Under the pieces are notes generated by a model, which ran no database searches, was not told the DNA's origin, and was given only the letters and a program-made list of their open reading frames with translations. Shown here one piece after another: positions 1 through 10,700 of a stretch of DNA of 20,648 bases. How positions within the stretch are numbered: the stretch's first letter is position 1; every line of letters begins with the position of its first letter. The position numbers and the translations under genes are program-made. This stretch comes from Botryllus schlosseri (Eukaryota; Chordata; Ascidiacea; Stolidobranchia; Styelidae): positions 1 to 20,648 of the forward strand of contig ATSW01002788.1 of NCBI GenBank assembly GCA_000444245.1, written 5' to 3'.

Positions 1-76
1 ACTCGACTCGAATCATTTAAAATTAATACTCGATTCAGATTCGAGTACTCGAATCATTTGGCCCAGCCCAACCCTA
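1..76. repeat. Terminus of a transposon-like repeat, cut by window start
   Basis: The first 60 bases repeat ACTCGAATCATTT-like words (near 7-20 and 47-59). The segment then ends in GGCCCAGCCCAACCCTA, whose reverse complement begins TAGGGTTGGGC. Ends of the TAGGG.TGGGC type are typical of hAT-like non-autonomous elements, so this is probably the right end of such an element whose body lies outside the window. No target duplication can be tested. The family is inferred from terminal resemblance only. Confidence 0.35.
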
Positions 77-469
77 CTCTGTTGAGTAGAGCTACAATGC
101 GAAATTATACGAATTACCCTATAACATAGTTACTTATGGTTCGGTCATAGCAGCATAAATACACGAGCGAATTGGTAATTGACGCCTCGTCTGTATTCCG
201 CTGATTCTGTGACGTCACATTTTTTCAGCACGCACCCGTGACTTCGTGCACCTTGCGCGCACAATTAAAATTAATCAAACGTTTATGTCTGCGTTATAAT
301 GTAAACGCTGTATAGAGTTGGGTTCGTCATGCCAACGGGTATAAATATTACGGCGGTGAAACTACGTAGTACCAGCAAATGCGATAAAAATGAACTATAT
401 TATCATTATCGAGTATTCGAAATGTGTGAGATTTGGTATTGCTAAAGCGCGATATTTTTGTTTCAACAG
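77..469. other. Non-coding stretch, left flank
   Basis: No open frame with coding character and no recognisable RNA gene. There is a TGACGTCA word (CRE-like) near 211, but nothing downstream shows that it acts as a promoter. Confidence 0.4.
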
Positions 470-603
470 CACAAAGGGACGGAATTGTCCCTCGCCGACA
501 GCAACTCAGCGGACTTCGCCATTCGGAAAAGTACCGGTTCGCGTAAGGAGATCTTCGCCATCCATTCGCGGACGGAGAGATCCGTCGGCTGGGTTTCAAG
601 GAG
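470..603 (+). CDS. Possible exon, first half of an SH2-like domain
   Basis: A good acceptor (TTTTTGTTTCAACAG, ending 469) opens a 44-codon frame that can close at a GTTGCA donor at 604. The peptide contains ADFAIRKSTGSRKEIFAIHS, which resembles the beta-B/beta-C part of an SH2 domain, where the usual form is F(L/I)(V/I)R(D/E)S followed by a hydrophobic strand; the Arg of that signature binds phosphotyrosine. The likely continuation is at 709-781, where the frame reads ITFRRRVVTPGKYEMK, and then at 1006. The 603-to-709 phases agree, but I found no usable donor after 709-781, so the piece cannot be joined to the next. It could be a real exon of an unresolved gene, a pseudogene, or chance. A syntrophin-type PH segment was also considered, because IR followed by TGSR is seen there. 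Confidence 0.28.
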
Positions 604-1005
604 GTTGCAAATATGTTTGCAGCTATATGATATTTTGTACGCTAAATTGTCATTGTATGCTTCATTTAGGTAATCGATTCTTATCAATTGCTGTTGCCAC
701 GCACACAGTAGCATCTCCGTACCGCTCCAGTGCATCACATTCAGAAGAAGAGTTGTCACTCCGGGGAAATATGAGATGAAAGATGCTATATCCCCATAAA
801 TGACATATAGCAATCATTATAATCCGAATATTCTTGTGTTATCAAATGCGTATGAAAACTTGAAATACTGTTCCCAGATCTCTACGACTGCTGTTTCGCT
901 AGTTTATGCATATACTTTATGTGTGAAATGAAGCCAAAATGTATAACCGATGTGCTACAACGCAACACAACAGATATGATAAAATTGACAGCATATTGTC
1001 CACAG

Positions 1006-1176
1006 TAAAAGTATACCGGCTGTCGTCTCATTACTTTCATCGGGATAGCGTATCCTCGGTTCCGGCGCTCGTCCGCCATTACGCCAACAAGACTAGCCTA
1101 ATTTGTAATGGTGGAGAGAAATTCCTGGTGAAGGCTCCAGCTTGGTCACGTGACGCAGCTGGTTCGGAAGACGTCG
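1006..1176 (+). CDS. Possible exon, C-terminal half of an SH2 domain (NSP/BCAR3-like)
   Basis: After an acceptor (TATTGTCCACAG ending 1005), the frame reads VYRLSSHYFHRDSVSSVPAL and then VRHYANKTSLIC. This closely follows the end of the SH2 domain in the BCAR3/SH2D3 (NSP) family, where F/Y-x-R-(D/E)-S-F-x-S-x-PALV-R-x-Y-V-x-N/S-R is typical. In that family the SH2 domain precedes a CDC25-like GEF domain that binds p130Cas. The frame stays open to 1222; donors in the right phase lie at 1162 (GTTCGG) and 1177 (GTTATA). No GEF-like sequence follows within the next 3 kb, so the rest of the gene is missing or the locus is decayed. The resemblance is from memory of the family. Confidence 0.38.
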
Positions 1177-1222
1177 GTTATAACACGACGCAATACAAAC
1201 GAGCTATTAATTTTCCGATATA

Positions 1223-3115
1223 AGAATCCACCATTATAATTCTCAGCTCGTGGCATTGATAAACATTGAACTTGAACGAATAAGCGGATGCAGTTGGTAT
1301 GCATAAGCGTATCTCATTGAGAGCAGATTTAGGAATTGTGACAGAGGAAGTCTAGTTCCGCGCACGAGAGTTTTATGTTGGTAACTGACCACGGGGCACA
1401 GCAAGGAATGGTACTACCGGATATCACCATCTCTATGCCCTTTTTTCGTAAAGTAGGACATTTTCAGTCAGTACGAAGCTTGTAAGTGGTGGGCATGTGA
1501 TGGACCATTCCATGGAAAAAGGTTTATAGGTGGGTAAAGAAGGGTCGTCTGGCTCGTTTTAATCCGCCGCCTTGTGAATCGAGTAACCTCACAGTTCAGA
1601 TATCATGTTTGTTGATACAAAAAAGGCATTAGTTATGCGGCATTTAAATCACGTGATAGCGGAGGCACACGGCTGTCAAGTATTGTCGTATACGTTTGTG
1701 AAATTACTACCACTAAATTAAAGCTCGTACGCCGGGATAAAGACCGCGAGTGCTAAGAGAATGCTTTAGGTGAAGAGCAGTAGACGCAACCCCGATAGAA
1801 AAAAGGATGTCCGCACGCCTACCGACTCCCCGAAACAAAGCAGTGAACTCGTGGATTGGCTGTTGCTACGACGATTACGAGAAAAAGTTGCAAACGGGAC
1901 TGGCAAAGAGGACGTCAATCACCGAGAGTAGGCGCATTAGTTAGAATATAGGTGATCGAGTTGGTAAACTAATTCTGCTTTAGTGAAAATGAGGGGTTCG
2001 TCAATTTAAGGCAGCAAATATATTGGAAACTCAAAACTTGAACGAATCAGCGCACCGTCCTCTCTAGACTCCGCAAAAGCTATAGTATTGACAACGCTAT
2101 TCTTCACCGTAGAACTTGGGAAACACTGTTTAACAATAATTACTTTGAGCATCTTCATTAGTGCCGTGCGATAGCAGTGGTATGTTGTTAAACAGAAGCA
2201 ATTTAGAAGACTTTTCAGAGGGGACAGCTTTCTAAGTTGATATTGTATTTCATTGCTCGGCCGCCATACATTGATACGCGACCTGAGTTGTTACGTTTAT
2301 TTTCAGAGTGGCCGCTGCGTACATTTTTGCTATAGCGAAATTACGTAATGGAAGAGAAAAGCACTGAAAGCGATCCGCGTCGACTCTTCATATTCATCCG
2401 CGCAAGAAAATGTTATGCATTATGACAATTTAGTGAACTTGCTTGCTATTCCACGCACGGGGGTATGACGATGGAGACGTGCTTCATCGTTCTGGGGACT
2501 TTCTAATCCCGCACACTGGATTTTGTTTGATGAGAAATCCAACTCACACTATGTGCCCCACCATCATTGTGTCCTGTGTGGGAGGGTTGACAATGGCCCA
2601 ACTGACCCCAGTATTGTTTTCTGGATCTACCGACTGAACAAAGAGGCATGGAAAATATGCCAGATAATTTGTTGGCCCGCTATCAGTGGATATTTTTGTG
2701 AAATTACAACTCATACGGGTCATATAAAGGTCTGTGACGAAATGTTCACAGACGCTTGGCGCGCGTGCTTCGTTTCCGGACTGGCATAAAATCACACATT
2801 TCATCAATTCCAAACACATCCCCATCATCTACAACTCCCGAATTCTTCTGACTGCAATGCATATGAAAAAATACATGAATATTCTTAATTGGGCATTACA
2901 TCTGGCATTTTCAATCACAGCGGTATGCGGTTCCCGTGTCCGTTCCGGCCCTCTTCGAGGTCAAATCTGTCTATTTCAAACAAAGCTATCCGCTGCTACT
3001 GTAAGGGAGGGGATTTATTGAACGATTGACCGTTCGACATCTCATGGGAACTGCGTTGACGCCAAAATTTCTGAAGTTTGATGCCAGGATACAAGCCAAA
3101 CAAGGAAACGGCTCT
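1223..3115. other. Long non-coding stretch
   Basis: No exon can be supported. Short direct repeats occur (AACTTGAACGAAT near 1268 and near 2035). Frames at 2443-2637 and 2523-2789 overlap each other and an antisense frame. One contains DGDVLHRSGDFLIPHTGF, which has some character of a TNF/C1q jelly-roll strand pair, but there is no splice context, so I do not call it. Confidence 0.35.
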
Positions 3116-3117
3116 AC

Positions 3118-3182
3118 TTACAATGGCGGCATGTGAACGCTAAGCGTCGAAAGGCGCGCTTCGGTTGGTCGGCCATCTTGAA
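3118..3182. promoter_or_regulatory. Paired YY1-like motifs, candidate promoter
   Basis: ACAATGGCGGC (ending 3130, plus strand) and GGCCATCTTG (3171-3180, minus-strand CAAGATGGCC) both match the YY1 core (AAnATGGCGGC), in opposite orientation about 45 bp apart. The DNA between them is locally CpG-rich (GCGTCG, GGCGCGC). YY1 sites close to the start site are typical of ubiquitously expressed metazoan genes. The next gene downstream in plus orientation is the INO80D homologue. YY1 itself binds INO80 in animals, which makes the pairing attractive, but the functional link is inference. Confidence 0.35.
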
Positions 3183-3184
3183 AT

Positions 3185-3277
3185 TTTATCGAGTACTGTT
3201 GCTGCTGTTAGCGAGCGGAATTATTTTTAAAACGACTAAAGATTCAACGGAAAATGATACATCGGAAAGATTCTAAG
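3185..3277 (+). other. Candidate 5' non-coding exon of the INO80D homologue
   Basis: Just downstream of the YY1-like pair there is a strong donor, TCTAAG|GTAAAG, with GT at 3278. An ATG at 3254 in good context would start the short peptide MIHRKDSK up to the donor. Candidate acceptors before 4759 (for example GAAG ending 4745) do not keep that ATG in the frame of the main protein, so it would be an upstream ORF. The 5' end is a guess placed after the YY1 sites. Confidence 0.25.
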
Positions 3278-3289
3278 GTAAAGAGGTAT

Positions 3290-4744
3290 TTAGTTACTGT
3301 ATATAATGATACTGGCTTTCAGTTCGTTCTATAACTTGCACTGTACTAGCCGTCGGTAGGTTAGCTTCTGGCTTGCGGTAGGCAGGAGCTTTGTTTCCGC
3401 ATGCCGCTAACCACATATTGAGGTATATTTATTTCGATTTCAATGCTTTACCGCTATTTTTCTCCTAGATTAAAGTATCTTGAGCATCATGATAACAGGA
3501 TATCATATTAACTGGAGTATGTTTTTATTGAACACGGGCAGCGACCGACTTAACGGCCGCGAGCGCTGCACTTCGTCTCCCGATCAATACGGGATGCCCG
3601 GAGTGGACATTAAATCCAACACACTGTACTAGTGATTGCGAAAACTAGTATTATTCAGTGATACACACTTTATTACTTGCAGACTCAATTCAAAGGAAAT
3701 CATGTATTGTTTGGTGGGAGGTGAATGCATATCAAGTTTCGATTCATTTTATCATTTTGAGAAGTCTCTATTGAGTTCAAGTGTGCATCCCCATCACTGC
3801 TGCAGGTATAAATTTTGTTGTTGGCTGTGCTTGCTCAATGTTATCGATGCCATTTTTACCTCTGAATTGCGATAGTTAATTGCACATATAGCATTTGCAT
3901 CAAAGCAATCAAGTTTGGAATGTGTACTTGCGTATTTCAATTAGCCAAAGCCCTATCTTAGTCGGTCGTAGTTGTGTGTTGGAGCTGATGAGAAATGGTG
4001 CAGAATGAAAAAAGTATAACTTTAATTTCTCGAGAACCCGTTGATTTATTGTAAAACCTTTAGAGAGCAGCACAAAATGTAAGTGGATTTTATATAACAA
4101 TTTGCTCAAGCATATTCAATCTTTGTCGTCTGTTAGCTGTGTCCGTCAAAATGTTTGTAGATTTGACATAGCTCTTTGCTCAATAATATTCAACCATTTG
4201 CAGTCTGTTAGCTATTCACTTGTTCTTGAAATAACTCGCATAATAGATCCAAGGAGTATTATTTCTCAATGGTGTGTTATGGTAGGGAAATGCAAAGTGT
4301 ACAAGTACTTGATTTACATCTCGAATTGAAGCTACTGTCACTAATTAAAATGTAGCATATCCAGATTAATAAGTATTTTCAAGCAATCATCAGGTATTAT
4401 AGTATCAGACGCTGTGTTGTGTTGCTGTATTTTACGACTTCTACAATGATTTGTGATACTTCAATGAACGGGTCATTTTCCCATGACCTTCTTAGTGGCA
4501 ATCAGATGAATTACAAGGTTAGCTGCATTGAAACATAGCTCATGTAAGCTCCTGATGTAACTCATTATACTCTTGCTATGTAGCTTCTGTTACTGCAGTA
4601 ATGGTGACGATAGTGTCTGGAACTTTCGGGCTACATGTATTCATATATCAGTAAAGTTTTAAGAAATTTTTTGATACATTGTTGAACTGAAATGTCGTTA
4701 ATTGCTTGTTTCAAGCATCTGACTTAAAGTGTGTGTCGCTTGAA
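3290..4744. other. Probable first intron / upstream non-coding stretch
   Basis: AT-rich sequence without coding exons. The frames present (3636-3875, 4102-4329) have no recognisable protein character and no matching splice phase. It contains the local duplication listed at 4101-4213. Confidence 0.4.
4101..4213 (+). repeat. Imperfect direct duplication, 74-bp period
   Basis: 4101-4138 (TTTGCTCAAGCATATTCAAT ... TCTGTTAGCT) recurs at 4175-4213 (TTTGCTCAATAATATTCAAC ... TCTGTTAGCT) with a few substitutions. This is a local tandem duplication in non-coding DNA; no known family was recognised. Confidence 0.7.
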
Positions 4745-4758
4745 GGTGAGCACTGGAC

Positions 4759-7700
4759 ATGGATGGAGACTCTATAAGCTCACATCAAGATCAAATATCC
4801 CTTTATGGACTCTTCGGTGATTCGTCGACTACTCTGCAAGGCTTAAATGATCATCTGTGTTCCTCGTTGATGCAGCAATCACCTCCATGCGGAACGTCTT
4901 TTGCGACACCAAACACAATCGCAAAAGCTGTCATCAAGTCTCCAAAAGTACGAGGAATCAATTTACCTAGGGGTTGAGCATTTGAGGCATTATTTCAATT
5001 TATCAGCTGCAGGCTCAAACTAACGGCGTGCAGCATGGCGGTGTTCTTCTGTCAGATCTCGCTGACCGTTCGCCAAGCGCTGGAAGTATAACTGCTGCTT
5101 CACTGTGCAATTTTGTCTCGTACGGAAATCAGCGCTGCACCAATTTGGTTACTTACAAAGGAAAAAGGTATGGTCTTATTCTTGGGTTCTGATCGGTTTT
5201 GTTAAAGTCAGTTCTGAGGTTGAGACACAGTCATGAATATTGAGTGGATTGATCAAGTACCAGAAATGAAATGACCTCATATCACACTGGAATGAAATGA
5301 CTTTGAAGTGTGCTTTGCGGCGCGATATCAATATCAGTGCTACACAATCAATTTCAATTGATTATACTACCAGCACTTAGGTAGTTATTCTTCCTTTCTT
5401 TTAGGTATTGCAACCAGCATTCTGGAGAGTCGGTGTCTTTAGTTAAAAAGGCAATCTTCAAAAAGCCACCGTCTTCAATGAATCTGAAGCAGATTGATGG
5501 GTTCCTGCCCATTTCCAAATCCGATTTAATCAATGGAAATATCCGCCAGAATTTCATGCAAGAGACAGGTAATACCTCTATTCTGGCGGCTGTCTCAAAG
5601 GTTCGGACTACACCGTCTCATAGCAGCGTTGTGAAACAAAACGGAATTGACGTATCAGATAACGCGAAATATGCTGATCACAGTAATTCAAGTACTCAGA
5701 ACAGCGAACAACCGGTTTCAGTTATGAAGAAGGTTGGAAAGACTATAACTGTCTGTACGAGACCTATGACCTTGAACAGAAATGACAACACTCCACCAAG
5801 AATGGTATCATCGACAGCAGCTTCCAACGTCATTAATCTAGCGAATGCGAGAAGTCCTATGAAGTCATTCGTGACAACTTCTAGCAAAGCATCGACACCG
5901 TCCTACAGCATCCCGTTTTATAAGAAATTGGAACCTGTCACAGTTTCATCACAAGGAAAGGAACCAAAGAACAGGCGTCTGCAAAGCAACTCGGCTCCCG
6001 CATTGAACGTAGCGGGACAGCATGCATCCACTTTAGCAGTGAATAAGGTGACCGTTTTTCTTCGCATTATGTAGGATTTTGATAGATGGTTGAACTTGGA
6101 CTATGTTTTCAATTTTAGCTTATGCTATTCATTAAGTAATCTTCAATCAACTTGGGAAGAGGAATGTTTGTAAATACTTCGTCATTTGTTTATGTGATCT
6201 TGCCCGCTGTGTCTTTGCAAGTAGACTCATGCAGTTTATTGTTAAAATTTTCAGCCCAGTGGCACTGACGAAACTCTCTTCAAGAAACTAATGGAGGTTT
6301 TAAATGGTAAAGATCTTACAATGGAAGAGCAATTATCTGCTTTACAGTCTTTGGGTGTTACTATTGTGCAAGGGCCTCTGGCTGCAGCAAGTGATTCTTC
6401 TAAGAAGTGGGTTATAGTATATTTGCATCATCTGTTCTCTTGGCATGTGATTTACTTTCTTACAGAAAGCCATCTGGAATTGAGCGACCCACTGCTGTAA
6501 ATATACCATCTGAGAGTGAGTTGTGTCTTTTGTGACATCGTAGTGTTTAGTGTGTTCTGTTTGAGTACGAAGTATTGCAGTACTTTGTGTATAATATTAT
6601 GTATAATTTATATGCAAGCCTTGCATTGTAGGTATGTTAGGTAGATTTTTGTTCATAAGTAACTAATATGTATTGATTATTTGGTGTGGTGCGGCTGTTA
6701 TTGATATGATTGTAGGCGGTAGCAACCTTGATAAAAAAAGGGCGTTTGGCTTATTCGAGTGTTGTGAATGATTAATCTATGCTCAATGTGTTTCAGGCTC
6801 TTCAAGTAATTTTGGTCTACCTGCAGGCAATGTGAATCATCCGGTGACGAGCCTGAACGAAAGACTGGATTCTAATAACCGCAGTCGTTTGCAGCAAGTT
6901 ATCGGTGCTGAAAATGTTCCTGGAACTTTGAAAAAGGTAGATATGTGTTGCGAATACATGATTTATTATGCAATTGGTGTTGCTGATTTGAAGTGGGCAT
7001 ACGGCAGTCTCATTTGACCTTTTACAGGTAAAGAAGAACAGCAGTAGTAAACCTGCTCAAAAAAGGAAACAGGTTTGTTTTGTTAGTTAATTAGAGTTGC
7101 AATTATTACGACACCAGATGTCTGATAATGTTAGAAACAAGCTGATGACTCTTCCGCCAAGAGAGGCAAGTTCGATGGGAAAAGCACTGATGACAGCACG
7201 AACAAGAGAAGATTAAAAACGCCTACTGATAAAACCAAACACAAAAAGGTAGGTGCCTGTAAAATTTGCATTCCCAAGTATTTCTCCTGATCGTCGATAT
7301 GTCACAGAATGCTGTGCAGACGAGGTTATCAATTCTGAGTGCGAACCCTCCCGCCAAGTTGATGACAGTGTCGTCGTCTGCGCCGTCCCCGTTTAAGGCA
7401 CTGTCTCGATACATGAACGAGAAAGCCGCCCTAGAAGCGGACCTCTTTGCAGACAGAGTTGTTGAAGTTGAAAAGGATTTGCCCAGAGCAGGTATGTTGT
7501 TGTGCTGGTGTATAATGTTGGTCGATGCATGATACTCGAAGTGAGTTGACAATTTCGACGCTTCATTACGCAATATATTGACAGATAAAGGAAAGGCGTT
7601 GAAACAACGCTTGCTGAAGAAGCACATCAGTAAAAAACACGTGAAACCCGACAAGGTGAAAATAAACTACAAGCAGTGCTTGGAAGATTTGGACAGCGCA

Positions 7701-10700
7701 GAACCGTGGAAGACATTTGCGGCGGCAAAAAGTTTGCTCGGACTATTAACAGAAACGAAACCAACGCCGAAAGGTGTTCATCATGAACGGATTATAGATA
7801 AACTGTGCATGTCATCGGAGGATACTGTAACGTTATGTAATCATGACGCTGACGACATCTCAACTACCTCGGCAAGGTACAGTGTGTTTTTCTCTCTATT
7901 GATCGTACGTCGATTTCAATGTTGTATTGATCGACTTTAGTGATGGGAAAGCTGCCTTTACTCTGGACACATTGTTAATGAAGGATAAGTATAGGACGTT
8001 GTCGGAAGAAATTAATAGGGAGGAGTACGAGCTTGGGATATTATCGGAGTGTTTCAACGAGAATGCGACTCTAACAATGCAGACCGTGAACTCGTACCTT
8101 GGAGGAAAGAGTGCCGCCAGGTGTGTGTAAAGTATTAACGGATTTACAGCGATGTGTGTGGCCGAAATGAGTGTGTTAATCTTTCATTTCAAGTTTTAAG
8201 ACGCGAGTCATCGATATTTCAATCGTTCTGAACTCAACATAGAGATTTTGTTTTATAAGCTGTTCTTGTGACTTTACAGAGTTTTAAAGAAATCTACCGC
8301 ACCGCTCCTTTGTCAATTGTCTTCCGAAGAAGGGCTGAAATGTTGCAAAAAATCGTTACCCTACGCCGATTACTGCAAGGAGCATATATGGCATTGTGAG
8401 ACGCAGTTTTTGTACAAGCTGGGTCACGATATGAAAACTGTGGCTGATGTAAGCCCGGAACCGATGGTAAGTTTGTTTTCATCTTGCGGTGCTGTTATTC
8501 AACCGCAAAACCGAATGTCCTGCGTTTCTTGTATCTTGGTGATAATGGGGTTAATATGCTAGCCAACCAGACATTTATTTTGACAAACAGTGTTGCAACA
8601 TATGCCATTACTCATGTTCAGTTCATTACAAAGCCTGCTCAGTGCTCAGTCATGAATTTGCGAAATATCTCTCTCTCTCTCTCTCTGGTCTTGTATTTCA
8701 ACTAGTTCCATTTCGCAGGTGAAGCGCGCAAAGAAACGCGCGAAACTTCTGCCGCTTATCAAAAAATACAAGAAGAAAAAGAGGAAGAAAGTCGAGCAGC
8801 AGGACGAATCCAAGGGAGCCTCGCAGACTCTGGATGCATCTATCACCCAGGTGAATGTTGTAGAATTTTGCCTCGAGAGGTTCTGAATTATTATCCCGGT
8901 TAGAGGGCCTTGATGATGGTCAATTTTTTCACTCGCATCAAGCAATTTCCCATGGAAGTGCCTGCATATTATGTAATCAATTTTTCCAATTATTGTCAGT
9001 TGTTGATGGCATTGATTCACGGGCTTCCTTCATTATTGCGATTACGCAACACAAAGCACAGAAATTATTTTGATGTTGGTCAATTTTTTGAATAATTGTC
9101 ACTCATTGATGACATTTAGTCATGGGCTTCCTCCATTTTTGTGAATACAAGGCAAGATTTTAAGACATTTCGACATTTGCTTTATGTGAATTCATGTCAT
9201 ATTTACTAAATGTAACTCTACCTCTTTGTACTCTCGCTCAGTTTCTGATATATCCACGTTAGATTTATCTAACAATATGGTACGTTCCAGGTTAATTACC
9301 AGGTCAGAAATTCTAATCATATCGCTATGCAACAAAGTTCAAATCGTTGTGATAATAATCCGTCGATCTCGAAGACCGCGGGAACGCGCTTGGATCCGGA
9401 AATCGACGACGCCAAACGATCGGATAGCAGCGACGACGATTTGAATCTCATGAGTACGTCGTCGTTGAATTATTTATGAGCGCGAACGCACTTGACTTTG
9501 CAATTTGCCGTTTCAGCTAACGAGATTATGCTGAGCGGGGTGCTGGATAAATGGCAGGATGACGCTCAGGAGTTTGATCTCTTTTCTGGTGAGTTTCTTC
9601 CGTCGCGTCCGATGTAATGCAATGCAGTCTCATCATTGCGTTACTTGCGAACGTCAAAGTAATTGACATTGCTGCGTTTGTAAGTAGATGCTTTTCAAGG
9701 CTTGCAAAAACTGTTTCAAGTAGAAATATGTAGTGTGAATTCTCACAAGTACTCAAGCATGTAGTTTTAAAAAAGTAATTATGTCTACTCAAAAAGCCGT
9801 GAAACAGTAGTGGAAGTAGGCTAAAAGCATATCACTTGCATTGTTGCATATATAATTGAATAGTATATTCATATTGAAATAAACCCGAATATTTTTGGCT
9901 GACACTCGTCATGGGTAATCATCAGCAACTAGTAGAGAATTGAAAATAACCTTGTACATCAACAATCGTATCGCTTAAGCGCAATCTCTTCGCCTTGATT
10001 ATTCGAAATTTCATGTCGGTAACGTCATATTTTGTGAGACGATTGTTGATGCGTTGTTGATAATTCTTTCCAATTCTCTACTAGTTGCTGACGAGTTTCG
10101 GCAGAAAATATTGGGGTATATTTCAATATGAATCTATTAGTCAATTGTACATGAGATACTGTACCTCCAAGAAGGTCTTCATATTCACACGAGTACTGCA
10201 AAGTATGCTGACCGCCTCTAATTTTGGCATGTGTGCATGTTGACCCGATTTGTGCCGCTGTTTATACGGGCGTGTGTAGTACTTTGCGCTAAAAAGTGCG
10301 AATGATTTCGCAATGGAAATCCTAGTGCCGTGACTACTTCGGGACTCAGCTTGGCGCTGATGTTTTCACAGAAAAGAACGCGGAAGAACTCGAACGCGCC
10401 CTGCTTCTGGCCGCCGCCGCCTCCCCCACCCCCGACGATCATCCCGAGCAAGCCCCTCTCGGTAGCGGGCCCCACGACTCCAAGCCAAACTTGAACTCTG
10501 AACTCTTGACGAGCCCCATGATGAACGGCTCTCCGGACGCTATCGTGAACTGCGACGCCCCCAAATCTGACGAAGACCCGCCGTCGTTGGACGGCTTCGA
10601 TCGGTCGCAGATAGCGCACTACACTTTCGGCAGTGCGGTGGCGCGGTCCGTCAAGAAAGAGTGCGCCGGTCAGGGGTTCGTCTCGACGGACGCAGTACCG

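Noticed and set aside
788-1003. Minor (U12, AT-AC) intron linking the SH2-like pieces (ATATCCCC donor, TTGAC branch-like, CCAC end)
   Set aside because: The reading phase does not agree on the two sides and the donor departs from ATATCCTT.
3254-3277. ATG at 3254 as the true start of the INO80D homologue
   Set aside because: No acceptor before 4759 joins it in the frame of exon 1, and an in-frame TGA lies at 4747. It can only be an upstream ORF.
9226-9290. Alternative exon 14 start at the acceptor ending 9241 (ACTCTCGCTCAG)
   Set aside because: From 9242, the frame that matches exon 13's phase stops within a few codons, and the frame that stays open does not lead into the NEI/EFDLF exon. The acceptor at 9290 keeps the phase.
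10218-10619. 133-codon minus-strand frame with a poly-Gly run
   Set aside because: It is the complement of the Pro/Ala/Ser-rich exon 16 coding sequence; the Gly run mirrors CCC/GCC codons.
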